From assembly GCA_907165065.1 (NCBI GenBank), contig OU015524.1, positions 30,070,795-30,134,794 of the forward strand: a DNA stretch of 64,000 bases, in the 5' to 3' direction. The notes beneath the pieces are model-generated. The model made no database searches. It was given only the letters and a program-made list of their open reading frames with translations, and was not told the origin of the DNA. Both the position numbers and the translations under genes were made by a program. Source of the DNA: Caprimulgus europaeus (Eukaryota > Chordata > Aves > Caprimulgiformes > Caprimulgidae). Every line of letters begins with the position of its first letter. Within the stretch, counting starts at the first letter, position 1. Shown here piece after piece: positions 49,601 to 64,000 of the stretch.

Positions 49601-52600
49601 ACTGTTAAAGTACTGTGAATTAATACCTGTAAGAAAAGAAGAGTCCTGAAGAAAAAGTTGGAATTAGATTTTTCTGAATGGAAACATTTCTTAAGTTAGA
49701 GTAGCAACACATCTGGTTTTACTGTCATAATTATTTTGTTCTGGCTCAGCCAAGTTCCCAAAAACAAAGTATCTTTGATGAAGACTGCAAAATAATACTA
49801 TGCTGTTTTTCTTTCATGTGAGTAGAGACACAGTTACTCATGCTAATGTCTCATTTTAAGGAACTTGAAATCCTCAACAAGGTTTTATTAGTACAAACGC
49901 AACTATTTTTTACTATTCAGAACATCATGTTCAAGTAAACTGTAGACTTCAAGTTATTTCTGGCTTCCAGGGCATAGTTTGTGAACTGATTTGACAGTAT
50001 CTCATATAAATTTTCCATGTGGATGATCACAGTGCAGTAGAAGTTCCTTGCTGTGTTGTCAAGCTAGAACCAACTGTTGTCACTGGCTGACCTTTGTTTT
50101 CAAGTACGTGGGAACGTTACTGAAACGTTTCACGTTATAATAGAGAGAGGAGCTGTTTCACTGGTAGTGAATATCTTCGTGTTGCCAAAGACTTCATTCA
50201 GCTCCTTCTTTTGAATGGAGCACAGGATTCCTTGTCCTCCTCCACTGCAGACTATCTAAAATTATAAATGAGCCAATTCCTTACCACTTAATCTCACAAA
50301 ATGCCCTGTAGGAGTCAGTGGCCTGGTGTAATGAACAGAAATTAGCAAATCAAGTCCTAAAACAAGGCCAGAGAGTGTTTTATTGTACTCGGACTTGTGT
50401 AAAATTGCTGAGCACAAAATTCTGTGTGCTGGTAGGTGCATTGGTGAATAATCTTCCACTTTTTTTTCCTTATTCCAAAATTATTGAGTTGGTTATAAGA
50501 GTAAGGAAGTATGAAGAACATGCAAAGGAGTGCTGTTATGGGAACATAATTATGAATAAATTATTGATGAGTGTAAGGGAGATGATAGCCAGCTAGAAAC
50601 TGGAAAATTAACAGCTCCAAAGAATAAGTAGTTTGTACTGAGAAATTGGTAAAAGCCCTCTATTTAATGCTCATTCTTTGTTTCCTGAGTTTCATTTGGT
50701 GATTCCTCTTCAGAAAAAAAATTATCTGCGAGGGAAGTACCAGTGTTTTCACCAACTCCCCTTTCTTGCTTATGCAAAAATAACAGTTTAAAAGCAGTAA
50801 AGAATATCTGGTAGCAAATGTTTCTATAACACATAAAGCATCATAAATGGAATATCTGGACAGTACATGTAGAAGCTGGCCCTAATGCAGCACAGGTTTC
50901 CAAAGCTCATTCCCATGTTACAGGGAAAGAGGTTTGAAAACTTTTGGAGAATTCTGGTTTACTTCTTAATAAATGTACTAATGCTCATGTCAAGCTCCTG
51001 TTAGCCAAGTTAACTTACAATACAACATATAGAATGTTTGAATAACTCTTTGTACCCTTCTGCATTGCCTTCTTTCCTTTTACAATGTCTGCTACTCTGT
51101 TCCTGGGCAAGTAAAATTTTGAGCTGAAAGAAGGAGCAGGCTTTTCCAATGCCAAATTCTGCAAGGCAGGACAGCTCTCCTTTGACAGGCTGGTGCAATG
51201 GCAAACATTTGATGTTGCATGAGGAGAGAGGAAAGCTCTATACATCTGTGCTTTCTTTTCTTACAAAGATTTTAGCTTTTTGGTGGTTTTTCTAAGTGAA
51301 ATTCTAATTCTGAAAGTGTAAATAGTGAAATGTAAATATAAAATAAGTAAAATATCCTATTGCAGTGCCTGTTTTGGTTCACTATGCCTGGTGCTGATAT
51401 AAGTGTCTGGAAATCCTATCCCAGCAGAATTCTTTGTCTGTTATTATACAAGTAACTTGTTGGTAAAGACATTGTAATTTCCTCCTGGATCACAACTGAC
51501 AGTTTCATAGATTGAGAAGACAACTTCCACCTTCTGGTCAGTTGATTGCATCCCTAGAAACAAAAAGCACTGTTGCAATATATCATGACTGTGATATAAA
51601 GACTTGCCCACTCAGCTAATTACTTCTAGTTGTTTTTTTCAGCAATGATTGATAATTTCTCAGAAAATGGTTGCTGGATCAGTGTTTTGTCCCATCATTT
51701 TTGTTATCTTCCTTAACTGGGTTCCTTTTTCTTCTGATGCAACTGCTGCTGGTCCAACTGGCTGCATTCCCCAGAGTGTTCTCTATTAGTTGTGTAACAT
51801 CTGATGTATTTCCCAGTGTGCTCAAAGACATAAACTAGATGCCCAGACAGCATGAGAAAATACAAATTATAAAGACAAAAAAGGTTCAGAAATGAGCCTA
51901 GGGGCTGAGGAGAGACCTAGGACACATGCCATCTCTGTCTAATCTCCTTGGCAGAATATAAACAGGTTAAAAGTTGTTCTTATAAGTTCTGAAGTGCCTT
52001 CAGAAACTATACAGTTAGTTCTAATTGGAAGACAATGTTTATATTTTTCCTGTAACAATCAGAACAAAGGAATATTAATAGCCGCCTGCACATTGTAACA
52101 TTTTCTGCATAATGACATTTTGCAGACGTGATATAATTTTCTGCCATGTGCATTGGGCCATTAAATGAGAGATCTTTAAAATTATCTCACCAGAACAGTT
52201 CTTCTTTCCAAACAACACCAAAAGAAGATGAGATCAAAGAATTTCATAAAAGGCGCTTTTCACAGCTTATCTGTCATCAAATGAAGGTATTAGGGAAATG
52301 GCCTGAGAAGGTTTTCCTACTTGATACCCCTTTTGAAGTGAGTAGAACTACAAAACACGCCATTTCTGCAGGGGATTCCAGCTGTGTTTCTCCCTTGTAC
52401 AAGAGGAAGGGCACAAAGAGTCTATTACACCAGCTGACAGACTTCTGGAGTCCCTGCTGCCAGGGCTTGCTTGGGCTTTCAGGGAGCAGGCAGGGATCAG
52501 GGGTCAGGGTTGCCACCTCAGGGAGCAGCAGTCCTTCCCAGAGCTCACTGTGAAGCTCATCGCTACCAACACTGCAGCTTGGGGCAGAATGAAAGATTTG

Positions 52601-54969
52601 CACCAACTCCCAGAAAAATTGAGTGACAACATAGCACATATCTCTCCAGGATAATTTTGGGTTAAAGATTTTCCCAAAGTTAGAAGTCTTTTTGTTTCAG
52701 TTAATTTCTAAGGTTAGATGGCAGGGGATCAAGCTGATAAAATGGCAATGTGTTTGATTTGTTCTGCATCTTCATTGCATGCCTTTGGCTAACAAATTCC
52801 ACATATTACAGCATTAAAAATTTAATCCTGATCTAAATGCTATCTGAGCTAAAGAGAATCTCACCACTAAGCCCTCTAGATACTGTGCCAGAACATTACT
52901 TATTATATTACAGGTGTCACAGAAAACATTCACATATGCAAAAGGCATATCCATTAGTGACTGAGAAGAACAAAAAACAAAATAGTAATTCTGTTTTTAA
53001 GTGGGAAGAACCTAATATGATAATATTTTAGGGTCTTAATAGGAAATTTTTGTCTATTCAAGAAACTCAAGTAAAGCTAGAATTTTATCACATGTTCGCA
53101 GTGAGTAAAATGGCAACTCAATGCAGAGCAGGCTGACAACTCTCCACTTGCTGTTTCTGTGCTACATTGAATTAGTAGGAGCCTCATACATCAACTTATC
53201 CAATGCATAGTAAATTTCATCCAGATAGTAATCTGACAGAATTCATTATCTGATAAAGCAGTGGGAAGACTGTATTCAAACATCAGATATTCATAAATTA
53301 TACAGGAAAAAGCTCTGTGTAAGGAACATAACCTTCTTCTGTTATTCTTATGTATATATCATTATTAGTTGCAGATTCTAGGGTATAGATTTTATTCATA
53401 TCCATACTTTATCATGTTCCAAAATTTAGGATACAGATTAAGACCTGTACATTTCAAAAGTTATGTTAAAGTCAGTGGATTTTGCTGGTCACAGTAATAC
53501 TAGATTCTTTAAATAATTGAAACAGCTAAATTTTTCAAGAAGCATTAGTGCTAAGGGGATAACCAAATGGTGCATTTTTTCACTCTCTACAAATTTGAAA
53601 CAGACTGGCTTCTCTTCATTTTGAACAGTTCTAGAGTATTGTTGGATCTGTCTTCGGAAAAATCATTAAAAAAGACTTCCTTCTTGAATGCCAGTCTAGG
53701 TAAAACCTAATCATCCCTTGACATTTTTTGAAAATAACAGGTGATGTCCATGAGGTCCTTGCTGATGTTTCCTGCTTTGAATCATACATTATAATTTCCA
53801 TAGTTTGGTGACCTACTGCTGGCCTATAGTAACTCCCTCACCCCTAGCCAGCCAGTTTATCTCAGTTTACATACACTAGCCATATTTTCCTTGTTGAGCA
53901 GCACTATGGGATGTGTTAGGGCCATGAAAAACATGTTAAAAACCTCATTCTGTTCCAGTATCAGTTGATATACCACAGGGAAGCAACATAAATCTCCCAT
54001 GACAAAAGCGACATACCAAGTCTGCTTTATGAAGATTAGAGGTCTCAGACAAACATCTTGCTTAAAAACCCTTTTCCAGCAACTCACATTATAGATGAGT
54101 AGATGCTACAATGCAAGTCTTTACAGTAACACAGTGTAAAGGTTTTGAGGATCTCTGTACTGATTGTGTAAGCACTGTTCAGAAACTAGTTGTATTCGAT
54201 TTGTAGCTTTTTCAGGCCCTTCACATGGTGTGGTATGATAGGGTAGGAATTATTCCAGTGTCTCAAGGAGAGCCAGCTATTCTTGAAACCTTTTTTGAAA
54301 CTTTAAGTGTTTTTTATGCCACAGGCTCTCAATTGTCATAGTGTCTGGAGTCTCAATGAACAGAATAGAAATATTTTCTTACCGGTTTTGTAAAATCAAG
54401 AAAAATAAATAACCAGTTCTTTGTGTAAGAAACAAAGGTGGAAAGCACTGAAGTGTTTCTCTGAGGGTAGTATATAACTTGCAGCACAGCTAGGGATTGG
54501 TATTTTGTGTAAGGTAAGCACAAGAAGTAATGCAAATTATTCGGAGCAGTAAAAAGAGCTTCCAGTGGTATTTCCTATAAGTGCTGAAATAGAGCAGTGG
54601 AGGTCAAGGAATTCTTGTCAGTAGTGATTTTTAAGAGCTGATCAGATTAATTTCAGGAACTGATGCAGTTTTCAGCCTGCAAGGCAGAATATGCTCAGTG
54701 AATACTATTCACTACTGGCTTCTCCTGCTGACGAGTCAACTGAGAAGGGACGAGAGCATTTCTGGCAGTGGAGTGCAGACAAACCCACCTGCCCTCCAGC
54801 AGACCAGAGTAGCAGAGGCTTCTGCTTCCTAGGTCTTTGTGGGCCAAATGGAGACCACTCAGCAGGGCTGTTCAAGTTCCTGGTTAGATCACTGGTCCAC
54901 AGTGCCCAGAGACTGTCTTGTAACATTGAAAAGGTTAGTTCCCCTTGGCTGAGGTACACCTGATCCTGC

Positions 54970-55045
54970 CTGTCAGCTGTGGGATAACCTAGATGACCTT
55001 GCAAGACTTCTTGATCCAGTTTTGTGTGGTTCTCTGACTCTCTCA
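54970..55045 (+). mobile_element. Possible decayed CR1 tail, plus strand
   Basis: TGGGATAACCTAGATGACCT followed by a TTGATCCAG/TTCTCTGACTCT stretch resembles the last 70 bp of CR1 elements, which normally read GGACTAGATGACC and end in repeated ATTCTATG. The match is weak and the length is short. Confidence 0.35.
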
Positions 55046-58000
55046 GGTCTATGTTTTAACTTTGAAGTCATTCTTTTTTCAAGGGCAAAAAAATTGATTT
55101 GAAATTGAATACTGGGCAAAGCTGAGTAAAACTGAGCAAGTCCCTAGCTATAGTAATATTCACCAACTTGGGAGAAATTTGAAGTGTCTGGTTGACAAAA
55201 AAAAAAAAACACCTTTAATACAAAATCTGAATGCGTGCATTTTTTTGAGTAGAAGATGCAAATATCCCTGTGAAATTTAAGATAGCAGTTCCTATGTACA
55301 AGGCATCTATTCCAAGAAACGTGGGATTCAGAGAAATTGTTCCCTTCTTATTTGGAACTCCATGAAAGCACTGATACAAAACAGGAAAAACAACACAATT
55401 AGCCCCGAGTATAAACACTGAAATCAGAAACAGATAACGTGTCCTGTTGAAGATTGTTACTGTAAACTTCTAAAAGGAATCAAATGAACAGGAGAGAGCT
55501 TTTTGTTGTTTTCTTTAGTGTTGTACCTGGTTTTTCTCCTGTATTTGATTTGTTCCTCCTGATGCTGGGATTGTGGAAGATGAATCTGCTATCGTAGTTA
55601 GTCATCTGCTCAGGGTGTTGAAGGTTTGTGTATAGTTTTGTGTACAGTGTGCCTGTGCAATTTTCATCAGAAGCAGGAAATGTTTGTTCAGGTTCTGAGG
55701 GGTGGGACAGTGGCTGTAGTTTTAGGTAATTTTAAACAAACTGTTTGAGCATCCTGTTTAAATAGAGTTAAGTAATCACAGTTTTGTACTAGTTGGAAGA
55801 GAATTCCATACATGCATGTTATGAATAAAATATCATCTTACAGAGCATACCAAGGTTGTGATATATTTCTCTGACTTCTTGTGCAATAAAAATTATATCT
55901 TTGACTTTTGTTTTGCAACCGGTTTAGTGGCTAAATGTATTGCATTATGTAACAGTACTCTACTAGAATATGAACTATTTTTAATTTAAATTTACCTGTA
56001 TTTAATACACATAGTAATTCCCTTGATATTTTCAGTAGCCTCTGGAGAAATCTAATTCAAATACAACAACTTTCTGAAATTGGTAAGAAAAAAGTATATT
56101 CACACAAATAACTTAGTTTATGAACCTAGTGAGAATCGGGAATAATTTATTCACAGCTAATAGTATGAAAACATAAATGAAGGGAAAAAATGGTAGTTGG
56201 AGTAGGCTGGTAAGAGTTCTCAATTGTGAATTTTACTTAAGGAATCCATGTTTTATATGTTTCCTGAATTCTCTGGTTTTCAGTGTTGTAAGGGTTGAAC
56301 TGGAGACAAAATTGTAGTGAAAAGATTTGTTCTTGGGCTTGTAGCATGGATGCACATCTCAGATTTGAAAGTGGGAGACAGATTGGATTATTTATTTTTG
56401 TCTTGTAATACTTCAGTAATGAGTCTGTGCTGAACTGCATATTAGGTCCCCCAGCTGGTAGGAGTCGTTTGAAATAGAAAAAAAAAAAGTTTGTAATCTT
56501 CAGATTGTAGTGATAATTGTACTTGGCCTTATGTCAGTCATAGGATTGTCTTTAAGCTTCAATCTAATGTTAATGAGATTTTAATTGGAAAACAAACAAA
56601 GGACAGACAGGTTAATGACTGATAACAATTTAAAAAAAATCTTGTGAGGGCTACACAATAATAAATGTAAACAATAGATCAAAGTCTTTCTATGTCTAAG
56701 CTTTCATACAGGGTTTACGTAGAAGCTTGTTCCTCAACAATGGTGTTATTCCACATCTAAACAACTAATAGACTGTATAGTGTCATCTGTTAAATCAAAA
56801 CTGATTGGCAAGATTATCTGGTCTTACTAGTAGGAAGGTCTTGGTCATTAATCACACCTGAGGAGAAGCTGGATTGATTCTGTTATGTCCTGGGAGTTTA
56901 TTACTATTTATGTTTCTGGAAAATATAGACACTCTATCCAATGGAACTCATAACATCTAAAACCAAGAAAATACAAACTTTTAAGAAGTGCACTTCATAT
57001 ATAGGCTGGTGTTAACAAAATATATATAAATAAAACTGAAAATCAGGGAATGGTTTTGAAGAGGGAAGGTTATGGTAATAATCGGAATAAAGTAAAGGAT
57101 TAGTTAGAAGGATTTACTGTAGAGCTAAAGGGTGGCTATTTTGAATATCAAGGAGGATGAAAAACAAAATTAGGGCACAATTAAAGGAGTGGAATGAGAG
57201 AGTAGAGGAAACAAGATTTCTAGTTTAAATGACAAATGTACTTCTGCATATAGTTATAGGGACAGAGACTAGAAGAGATGTTGCTTTTAGAGTCCAAATT
57301 TGAAAACATAAGGCATGCAGGTGAGAATCTCAATTAAGAAAATCAAGAGGTGAGACTGGAATAATAGACATGTTAGGACAGGCAGTTATCTTTCCAGTAT
57401 AATAGTTAAAGCCATAGTCAGAAAATACTATGCAAGTACAGAGTATAGTTGAACTTCTTTTGTCTTGACTTCTAGCCTGTTTATTCCATGTCTGCTTTGC
57501 TTTCAAAATCTCTTACCCATGCCATGCTCTCTGCTCTGTTTTTCTTTCCATTTATTATTTTAAGTATTCTCATTCAACCATACCTTCTGAGAAATTCAAG
57601 AAAAAGCAGGTATGATTAAGGGCTAAAATAAACCCTGTAAAAGAATCTAATTACTTCAGAAAACATATTGGCTTACTTTGCAGTACTTTTTTTGTTTTAT
57701 AGATGCCAAGAGAGGATTAATCTATGTCTTTGTTTGTGACTTTGCCTTTTATTTCAGTTTATATAATTAAAGAGTTCCCAGGACTGCTTTACGTTTATTT
57801 TGTTCATCAAAACATACTTCTCAAATGTTATGAAGATGGAGTCCAAAAATAATGCAGTCCAAACCAAGCCTATTCAATTTTCTCTTGGAACACAATCAAT
57901 GATAAACTCATACCTTGTATCTCATTTTTAACTGAGTAAACACTGTCTTGTCCCTTAATAATGCATAATTCTTTAGGGCGTTCACTTTATACTCCCCACT

Positions 58001-60289
58001 TCAATATTTGAATATAACCTGGTGATACATGTAGCAAGATCCATATAATCAGGTATAATACAGCTGTTTCGCAATTACTGTTTTGAGGGTGAAATCCCCT
58101 CTGCACTGAAGTCACGAAGGTCTCGTTGGGTCACTCTGTGCGTGTCCATACATTATGACAGAAAGGAAATACAGTTTTAGGAACATGAATTTTGATCACT
58201 AACTTTTTGTGAGAGATTAAAAGAGAGTTTAAGGAGAAAAATCAAAATAGTGTCTCTGTTATTGTTGAGATTATGGGAATCGGGGGAAAAATGGATTTGC
58301 CAATCTCAGTTCATATTCATAAAACATTCTGTCTTCTGGTGTATCATCTTTTCGTGTCAATTTGAGTCCCAGCTGACCATGTCATTGTCAACAAAAAACA
58401 AGAGTAGTTTTAAGAAAGTGGTTCTCATAGGGTCTCAGTATAGTTCATCAAAGAAGATGGTATGTTCTAATGTTGAAACTCTGGCTGCTCTGGCTGTGCA
58501 TGTATGTGTTGTGCATCTTACTGTTTGCCTCATGTTAGTGGGTGAGGATTAATATTTTTCCAGACTCATTGTACAGCGAGCAGAACTTTCAAACTATTTT
58601 TTTTCTTGTGAATTCTCATTGGGAAACTGAAATGTTCACCCAAGAAAGCTAGAAAAGCAACTTGAAATACCAGTGTATAGCAGAAAAACTCAACAGCAGA
58701 GCAATTTCAATCACTGAGCTGTTAATTTTGGTTTTTAGTAGGTATACTCGTGAAGAGACAGTCAACTAAGCTCCAGAATCTGCCAGAAATACCCCTTCAA
58801 ATTGAGAATAGGATGTGCACCATAGGGGAGATGTGACAGAGGATAGGATAGTTAGCACTCTCCAGCTCTGGGAACAGAGCTGCTGCTAAAGCTTTTGTTC
58901 AGACTGACTGATGACAAGATATTCTGCTAAACGACCCAGGTTAAATTTTTGGTTGGCTAAAATGGAAATGCCCTATAAAGGACTGAACCAAAATAAAAGA
59001 ACTTGAAATTTGAACTAAACACAGTTTCTGTTATTTAGAACTGGCAATTACACATATGATGAATGTCACAAGAAAACCCACTGGTTCAGTTTGGATCAAA
59101 TGTAGAAGTAGTTAATGTAAAAATGGTACAATGTGTGTAACCTGGCATGTTAAGAAAAGGCCCTCATCTCAACAGTTGTGTAAGCCAGCCTTTTATTTTT
59201 TGTGCACCATCTCACTGGCCATGGAAGAGTGGTGGTATCAGCACTGGGAAGCAGCAGTTCCCAGCTCAGTGGGAAGTTGAGGATGAGTGTTCGGGAGTCT
59301 ATATCCATGTGAGATAATCTAAGGCAACATGTTGCAAAGGGACACTCGTACCAAAACTGCTCTTTGGAGGTACTCTGTCTGTAGTGCAGTGATGAGGAGC
59401 CTAATGAAGGACATCTGCATCATCTTCTTAGGGATGTTGTATCCTCTTGTGTTACATTACAGTACCACTATAGCTATGCTTTTGACTGACTTTATTGCAA
59501 AACTGACTGTATTTGGTGTTATCCTTAACTCCAGCTTCTGAAATTCTAAGATAATCTGAGAGCTATCAGATTTTCTTTTAAAAGCAAGGCTGCAATTCTC
59601 ATCAGTTCCAGGGAGAAATCAAAGAGACTGTACAAGGACCCGTATTTTTGCTTAAAACCAGCGAAGAAATTGATATTTAAAGGCTACAGTAATGTCAAGA
59701 CTGCACTGTGATTCTGAATGTTTATTATCAGCAGTACTAAGCATTTCAAAAATAACAGACGCATTGCTCTGAAGCTGTGATCTTTTGAGTGTTTGATACA
59801 ACCAGAAGCTTTGATGGTATTTTTTAGTAGGTTTTCTTTACTAGGGAATGGTAACAAAAATTTTGGAAAATGTAATAAAGCTCTTAGCCATGTTTTACCA
59901 AGAATGCCAGTTCACCTGGATCCTGAGGTTGATCCAGTCTGACAGTTTCTGTGTTCCAAAATACAGGGAGAAAGGCACAAGGTTTTTTTCTGCATCCTCT
60001 TTCTGTAATCAGCAAAAAGCAGACAAACATTTCTAGCCTCCTCCAGGAAGCACCCCTGATAAGTATAACATTTATGCACTTAATGAGCAGGATTAATGCA
60101 CGTGCTTAAGTTGAAGGATATTTTTAAGTGCTGGGCTTTGAATCTGAGCTGTAGAGTGGATGATTAAAGACAAACGGCAAACATGAATTTCTGGACTCGT
60201 ATGTATAAACTATGTAATCTCAGGCTTGGATTCACTTGCAAGAGGTTCATTAACTTCCATTTTCTGTTGGTTTTGCTTGTCCAAAGCAA

Positions 60290-60730
60290 TCATAGAATCA
60301 TTAAGGTTGGAAAAGACATCCTCTAAGATCATGAGGTCCAACTGTCAACCCAACACCACTAATCCATGTCCTGAAGTGCATGTCTACACATTTTTTGAAC
60401 ACCTCCAGGGATGGCGACTCCACCACCTCCCTGGGCAGCCTGCTACAATGCTTGGCCACTCTTTCAGTAAAGAAATTTTTCCTCATATCCAGTCTAAACT
60501 TCCCCTGGTGCAACTTGGGGCCATTTTCTCTCATCCTATCAGTAGTTACTTGAGAGAAGAGACCAACACCCACCACACTACAACTTATTTTCAGGTAATC
60601 GTAGAGCGATAAGGTCTTCCCTCAGCCTCCTTTTTTCCAAACTAAACAATCCCAGTTCCCTCAGCTGCTCCTCATAAGACTTGTTCTCCAGGCCCCTAAC
60701 CAGCTTCTTGTTGCATCTTGTCTCCTTTTC
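60290..60730 (-). mobile_element. CR1 LINE 3' fragment, minus strand
   Basis: The left edge TCATAGAATCATTAAGG is the reverse complement of a CR1 3' end. Minus-strand frames give decayed ORF2 C-terminal pieces, including [38 protein letters not shown] and [17 protein letters not shown]. About 440 bp remain. The 3' end wording (GGTTGGAAAAGACATCC) differs from the other copies and suggests a different CR1 subfamily. The right edge is approximate. Confidence 0.93.
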
Positions 60731-60849
60731 TTCAGCCCCACACACCAGACAGCCAGGAGCTAGAAACAAACTGCAATATGATGTGAAAGTTGGAGAGGGG
60801 CTCCCTGTGGTGAAGCTCCACAGCTTACACACCTGTGTATTGTGTGACC

Positions 60850-61655
60850 GGAGGTGGCCGGGCCTGTGCTAATTTCACAAAGTTCAACAAGGCCAAATGC
60901 AAGGTCCTGCGTCTGGGTCGGGGAAACCCCAAGCACAAGTACAGGCTGGGCAATGAGTGGATTGAGACCAGCTCTGAAGAGAAGGATTTGGGAGTGCTGG
61001 TGGACGAGAAGCTCAACATGAGCCGGGAATGTGCACTTGCAGCCCAGAAAGCCAACCATATCCTGGGCTGCATCAAGAGAAGCATGGCCAGCAGGTCGAG
61101 GGAGGTGATTCTCCCTCTTTACTCTGCTCTCATAAGGCCCCACCTGGAGTACTGTGTCCAGTTCTGGAGCCCCCAACACAAGAGAGACATGGACCTGTTG
61201 GAACGAGTCCAGAAGAGGCCACGAGGATGATCCAAGGGCTGGAGCACCTCTCCTGTGAGGACAGGCTGAGAGAGTTGGGGCTGTTCAGCCTGGAGAAGAG
61301 AAGGCTCAGGAGAGATCTTATGGCGGCCTTCCAGTGCCTGAAGGGGCCTACTGGAAAGCTGAGGAAGGACTTTTCATAAGGGCAGTTAATGACAGAACAA
61401 GGGGAAATGGCTTTAAACTGGAAGAGGGTAGGTTTAGATCAGATATTAGGAAGAAATTCTTCCCTGTGAGGGTGGTGAGACACTGGAACAGGTTGCCCAA
61501 GGAAGCTGTGGATGCCCCCTCCCTGGAACTGTTTAAGACCAGGCTGGATGAGGCTTTGAGCAACCTGGTCTAGTGGAAGGTGTCCCTGCTGATGGCAGGG
61601 TGCTTGGAACTAAATAAAGGTCCCTTCCAACCCAAACGATTCTATGATTCTATGA
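60850..61655 (+). mobile_element. CR1 LINE, plus strand, 3' 0.8 kb, fairly young
   Basis: The copy ends GATTCTATGATTCTATGA at 61638-61655, the intact tandem CR1 3' end. Plus-strand frames encode the ORF2 C-terminal region: [38 protein letters not shown], then [31 protein letters not shown] and finally VVRHWNRLPKEAVDAPSLEL. Frame changes near 61220 (after LLERVQKR) and near 61340 break it into three overlapping open frames, so it is inactive. It is the least decayed repeat in the window. The 5' edge is a truncation and is approximate. Confidence 0.94.
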
Positions 61656-62806
61656 GCTGAGCTGAGCTAATGCAGGGTGAAGACTATAGGCTCAGATCCA
61701 TTCTCCACCTCACATGAGAATTACCTCCACCTCTGTCTAAACTCCAGTGCATGTATATGTAGATATTTTACAGTAAGAAAATAAAGAATCTGGAAGTACG
61801 CTTACAAACTAAGGGTGAATGGGCAAAGAGTTGATGATTTAGGGCTGCTAGTACAGATTATGTAAAACTATGAAAATCCATTAAGAACCATTTACAAAAA
61901 ATGGGCTCTGCATTGTATCGAGCTGATGTGTGTCACTTCTTTACTTATGCCTTCATCTGCATTGTCAGTCTATATCATAAATGGCTCAAGGTGCCAAGCA
62001 CACATTTAGTTTGCTGGTCTTCGCAGTACTAACTATTTTACCGAGTGCTTAACTTCTGGATTTTTTTTGTGAAACACACCAAAATGGGATGATTACTTGA
62101 GAATCTCAGTTGCTGTTCTCAAGTAAAGTTCATTTCTAGTTCTCCATCCTGGAATAAGGCTTGAAAACTTGAACTTTGAAGTGATAAGCATCAGAAGAAA
62201 GTAAAAATAACTTTATATGTATTTTAATAATGTAATTATGTTTCATTGTCTTATGCGAGTTTGAGGCAATTCAGAAAGTGATATATAAGTGTTTGGGATT
62301 TGCAGCACTGGTTTCTATAGCTTAACAATTCTAATTCATTTTTATATAATTTCAGAAAGATACTTTGCAGACCAAGTAGCTAGTAAGAGATAAGAGAAGA
62401 ATAAGGAGCCTGAAATTTGCCCAGCAGCTCTTCAGTAGTTGACAAAATTTGCTATATCTCTTCATTGTTATGGCTAATTTTTAAAAGAAACAGCATCATT
62501 TAAGTATCTCCATTTTTATATAAAATTGATTATAATTTCATAGGTATTTTTTATGTGTGGAGATTTGTGTATGTGTTGCTTATTGCTACATTTTTATTCT
62601 ATACCCTTTTTTCATTTCTTATTTTGTGACTCTTGTCTCATTTTCTTTAGGTTTGAGGGATTTTGGTTGTCAGCGGGGTTTTTTTCAGAATTGTAGCGTT
62701 CGTTTCTTTCATTTCTTGACGCAAATGCTGCAGTCACCTAAAGCGTAGCTGCAAGCAGTCTTTTGTGTAACTAAGAGTAATTAGCTAAATAACACTGTTT
62801 AATTAA

Positions 62807-64000
<1,194 letters not shown>

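Noticed and set aside
60835-61573. Three overlapping plus-strand frames as one or more host genes
   Set aside because: All are CR1 ORF2 C-terminal pieces broken by frame changes, ending at a standard CR1 3' end.

Overview
The window is AT-rich vertebrate genomic DNA, almost certainly from a bird. It covers the middle of one large protein-coding gene on the + strand, PRKCE (protein kinase C epsilon). The avian call rests on several CR1 LINE copies with the characteristic tandem 8-bp 3' end and on an ERVL-type solo LTR of a kind common in birds. The species cannot be resolved from this sequence.

Layout: positions 1-3358 are the end of an upstream intron. Eight PRKCE coding exons lie within about 13 kb (3359-3518, 4756-4790, 6163-6248, 8390-8522, 11817-11959, 13152-13248, 14914-15128, 16415-16588). 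A single 46.2-kb intron follows (16589-62812), then a ninth exon (62813-62967) and the start of the next intron. The exons join in phase with no stop and give 398 whole codons. In order they encode the pseudosubstrate, the C1A and C1B zinc fingers, the V3 hinge with its regulatory phosphosites, the glycine-rich ATP loop, the ATP-anchoring lysine region, and the kinase hinge up to the residue just before the catalytic Asp. The C2 domain lies upstream of the window. The catalytic loop, activation segment and C-terminal tail lie downstream.

The rest is intron. Recognisable interspersed repeats are minus-strand CR1 tails at 936-1197 and 9060-9487, a solo LTR with a 5-bp target duplication (23270-23891), two old minus-strand CR1 fragments (about 27965-28165 and 45815-46690), a possible plus-strand CR1 tail (about 54970-55045), and a tight head-to-head CR1 pair (60290-60730 minus, about 60850-61655 plus) about 1.2 kb before the last exon. 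No second gene, RNA gene, CRISPR array or operon-like structure was found. The many short ORFs in the introns look like chance or repeat-derived reading frames.

The observations most worth a second look concern splicing of this long gene. Joining exons 14914-15128 and 16415-16588 recreates a donor-like AAG|GTAATG at the mouth of the 46-kb intron. A 47-nt purine-rich pseudoexon candidate at 34199-34245 would introduce a stop. The inverted CR1 pair could fold in the pre-mRNA, and the last exon has a weak polypyrimidine tract. None of these is proven here, and I do not see a clearly new biological system.
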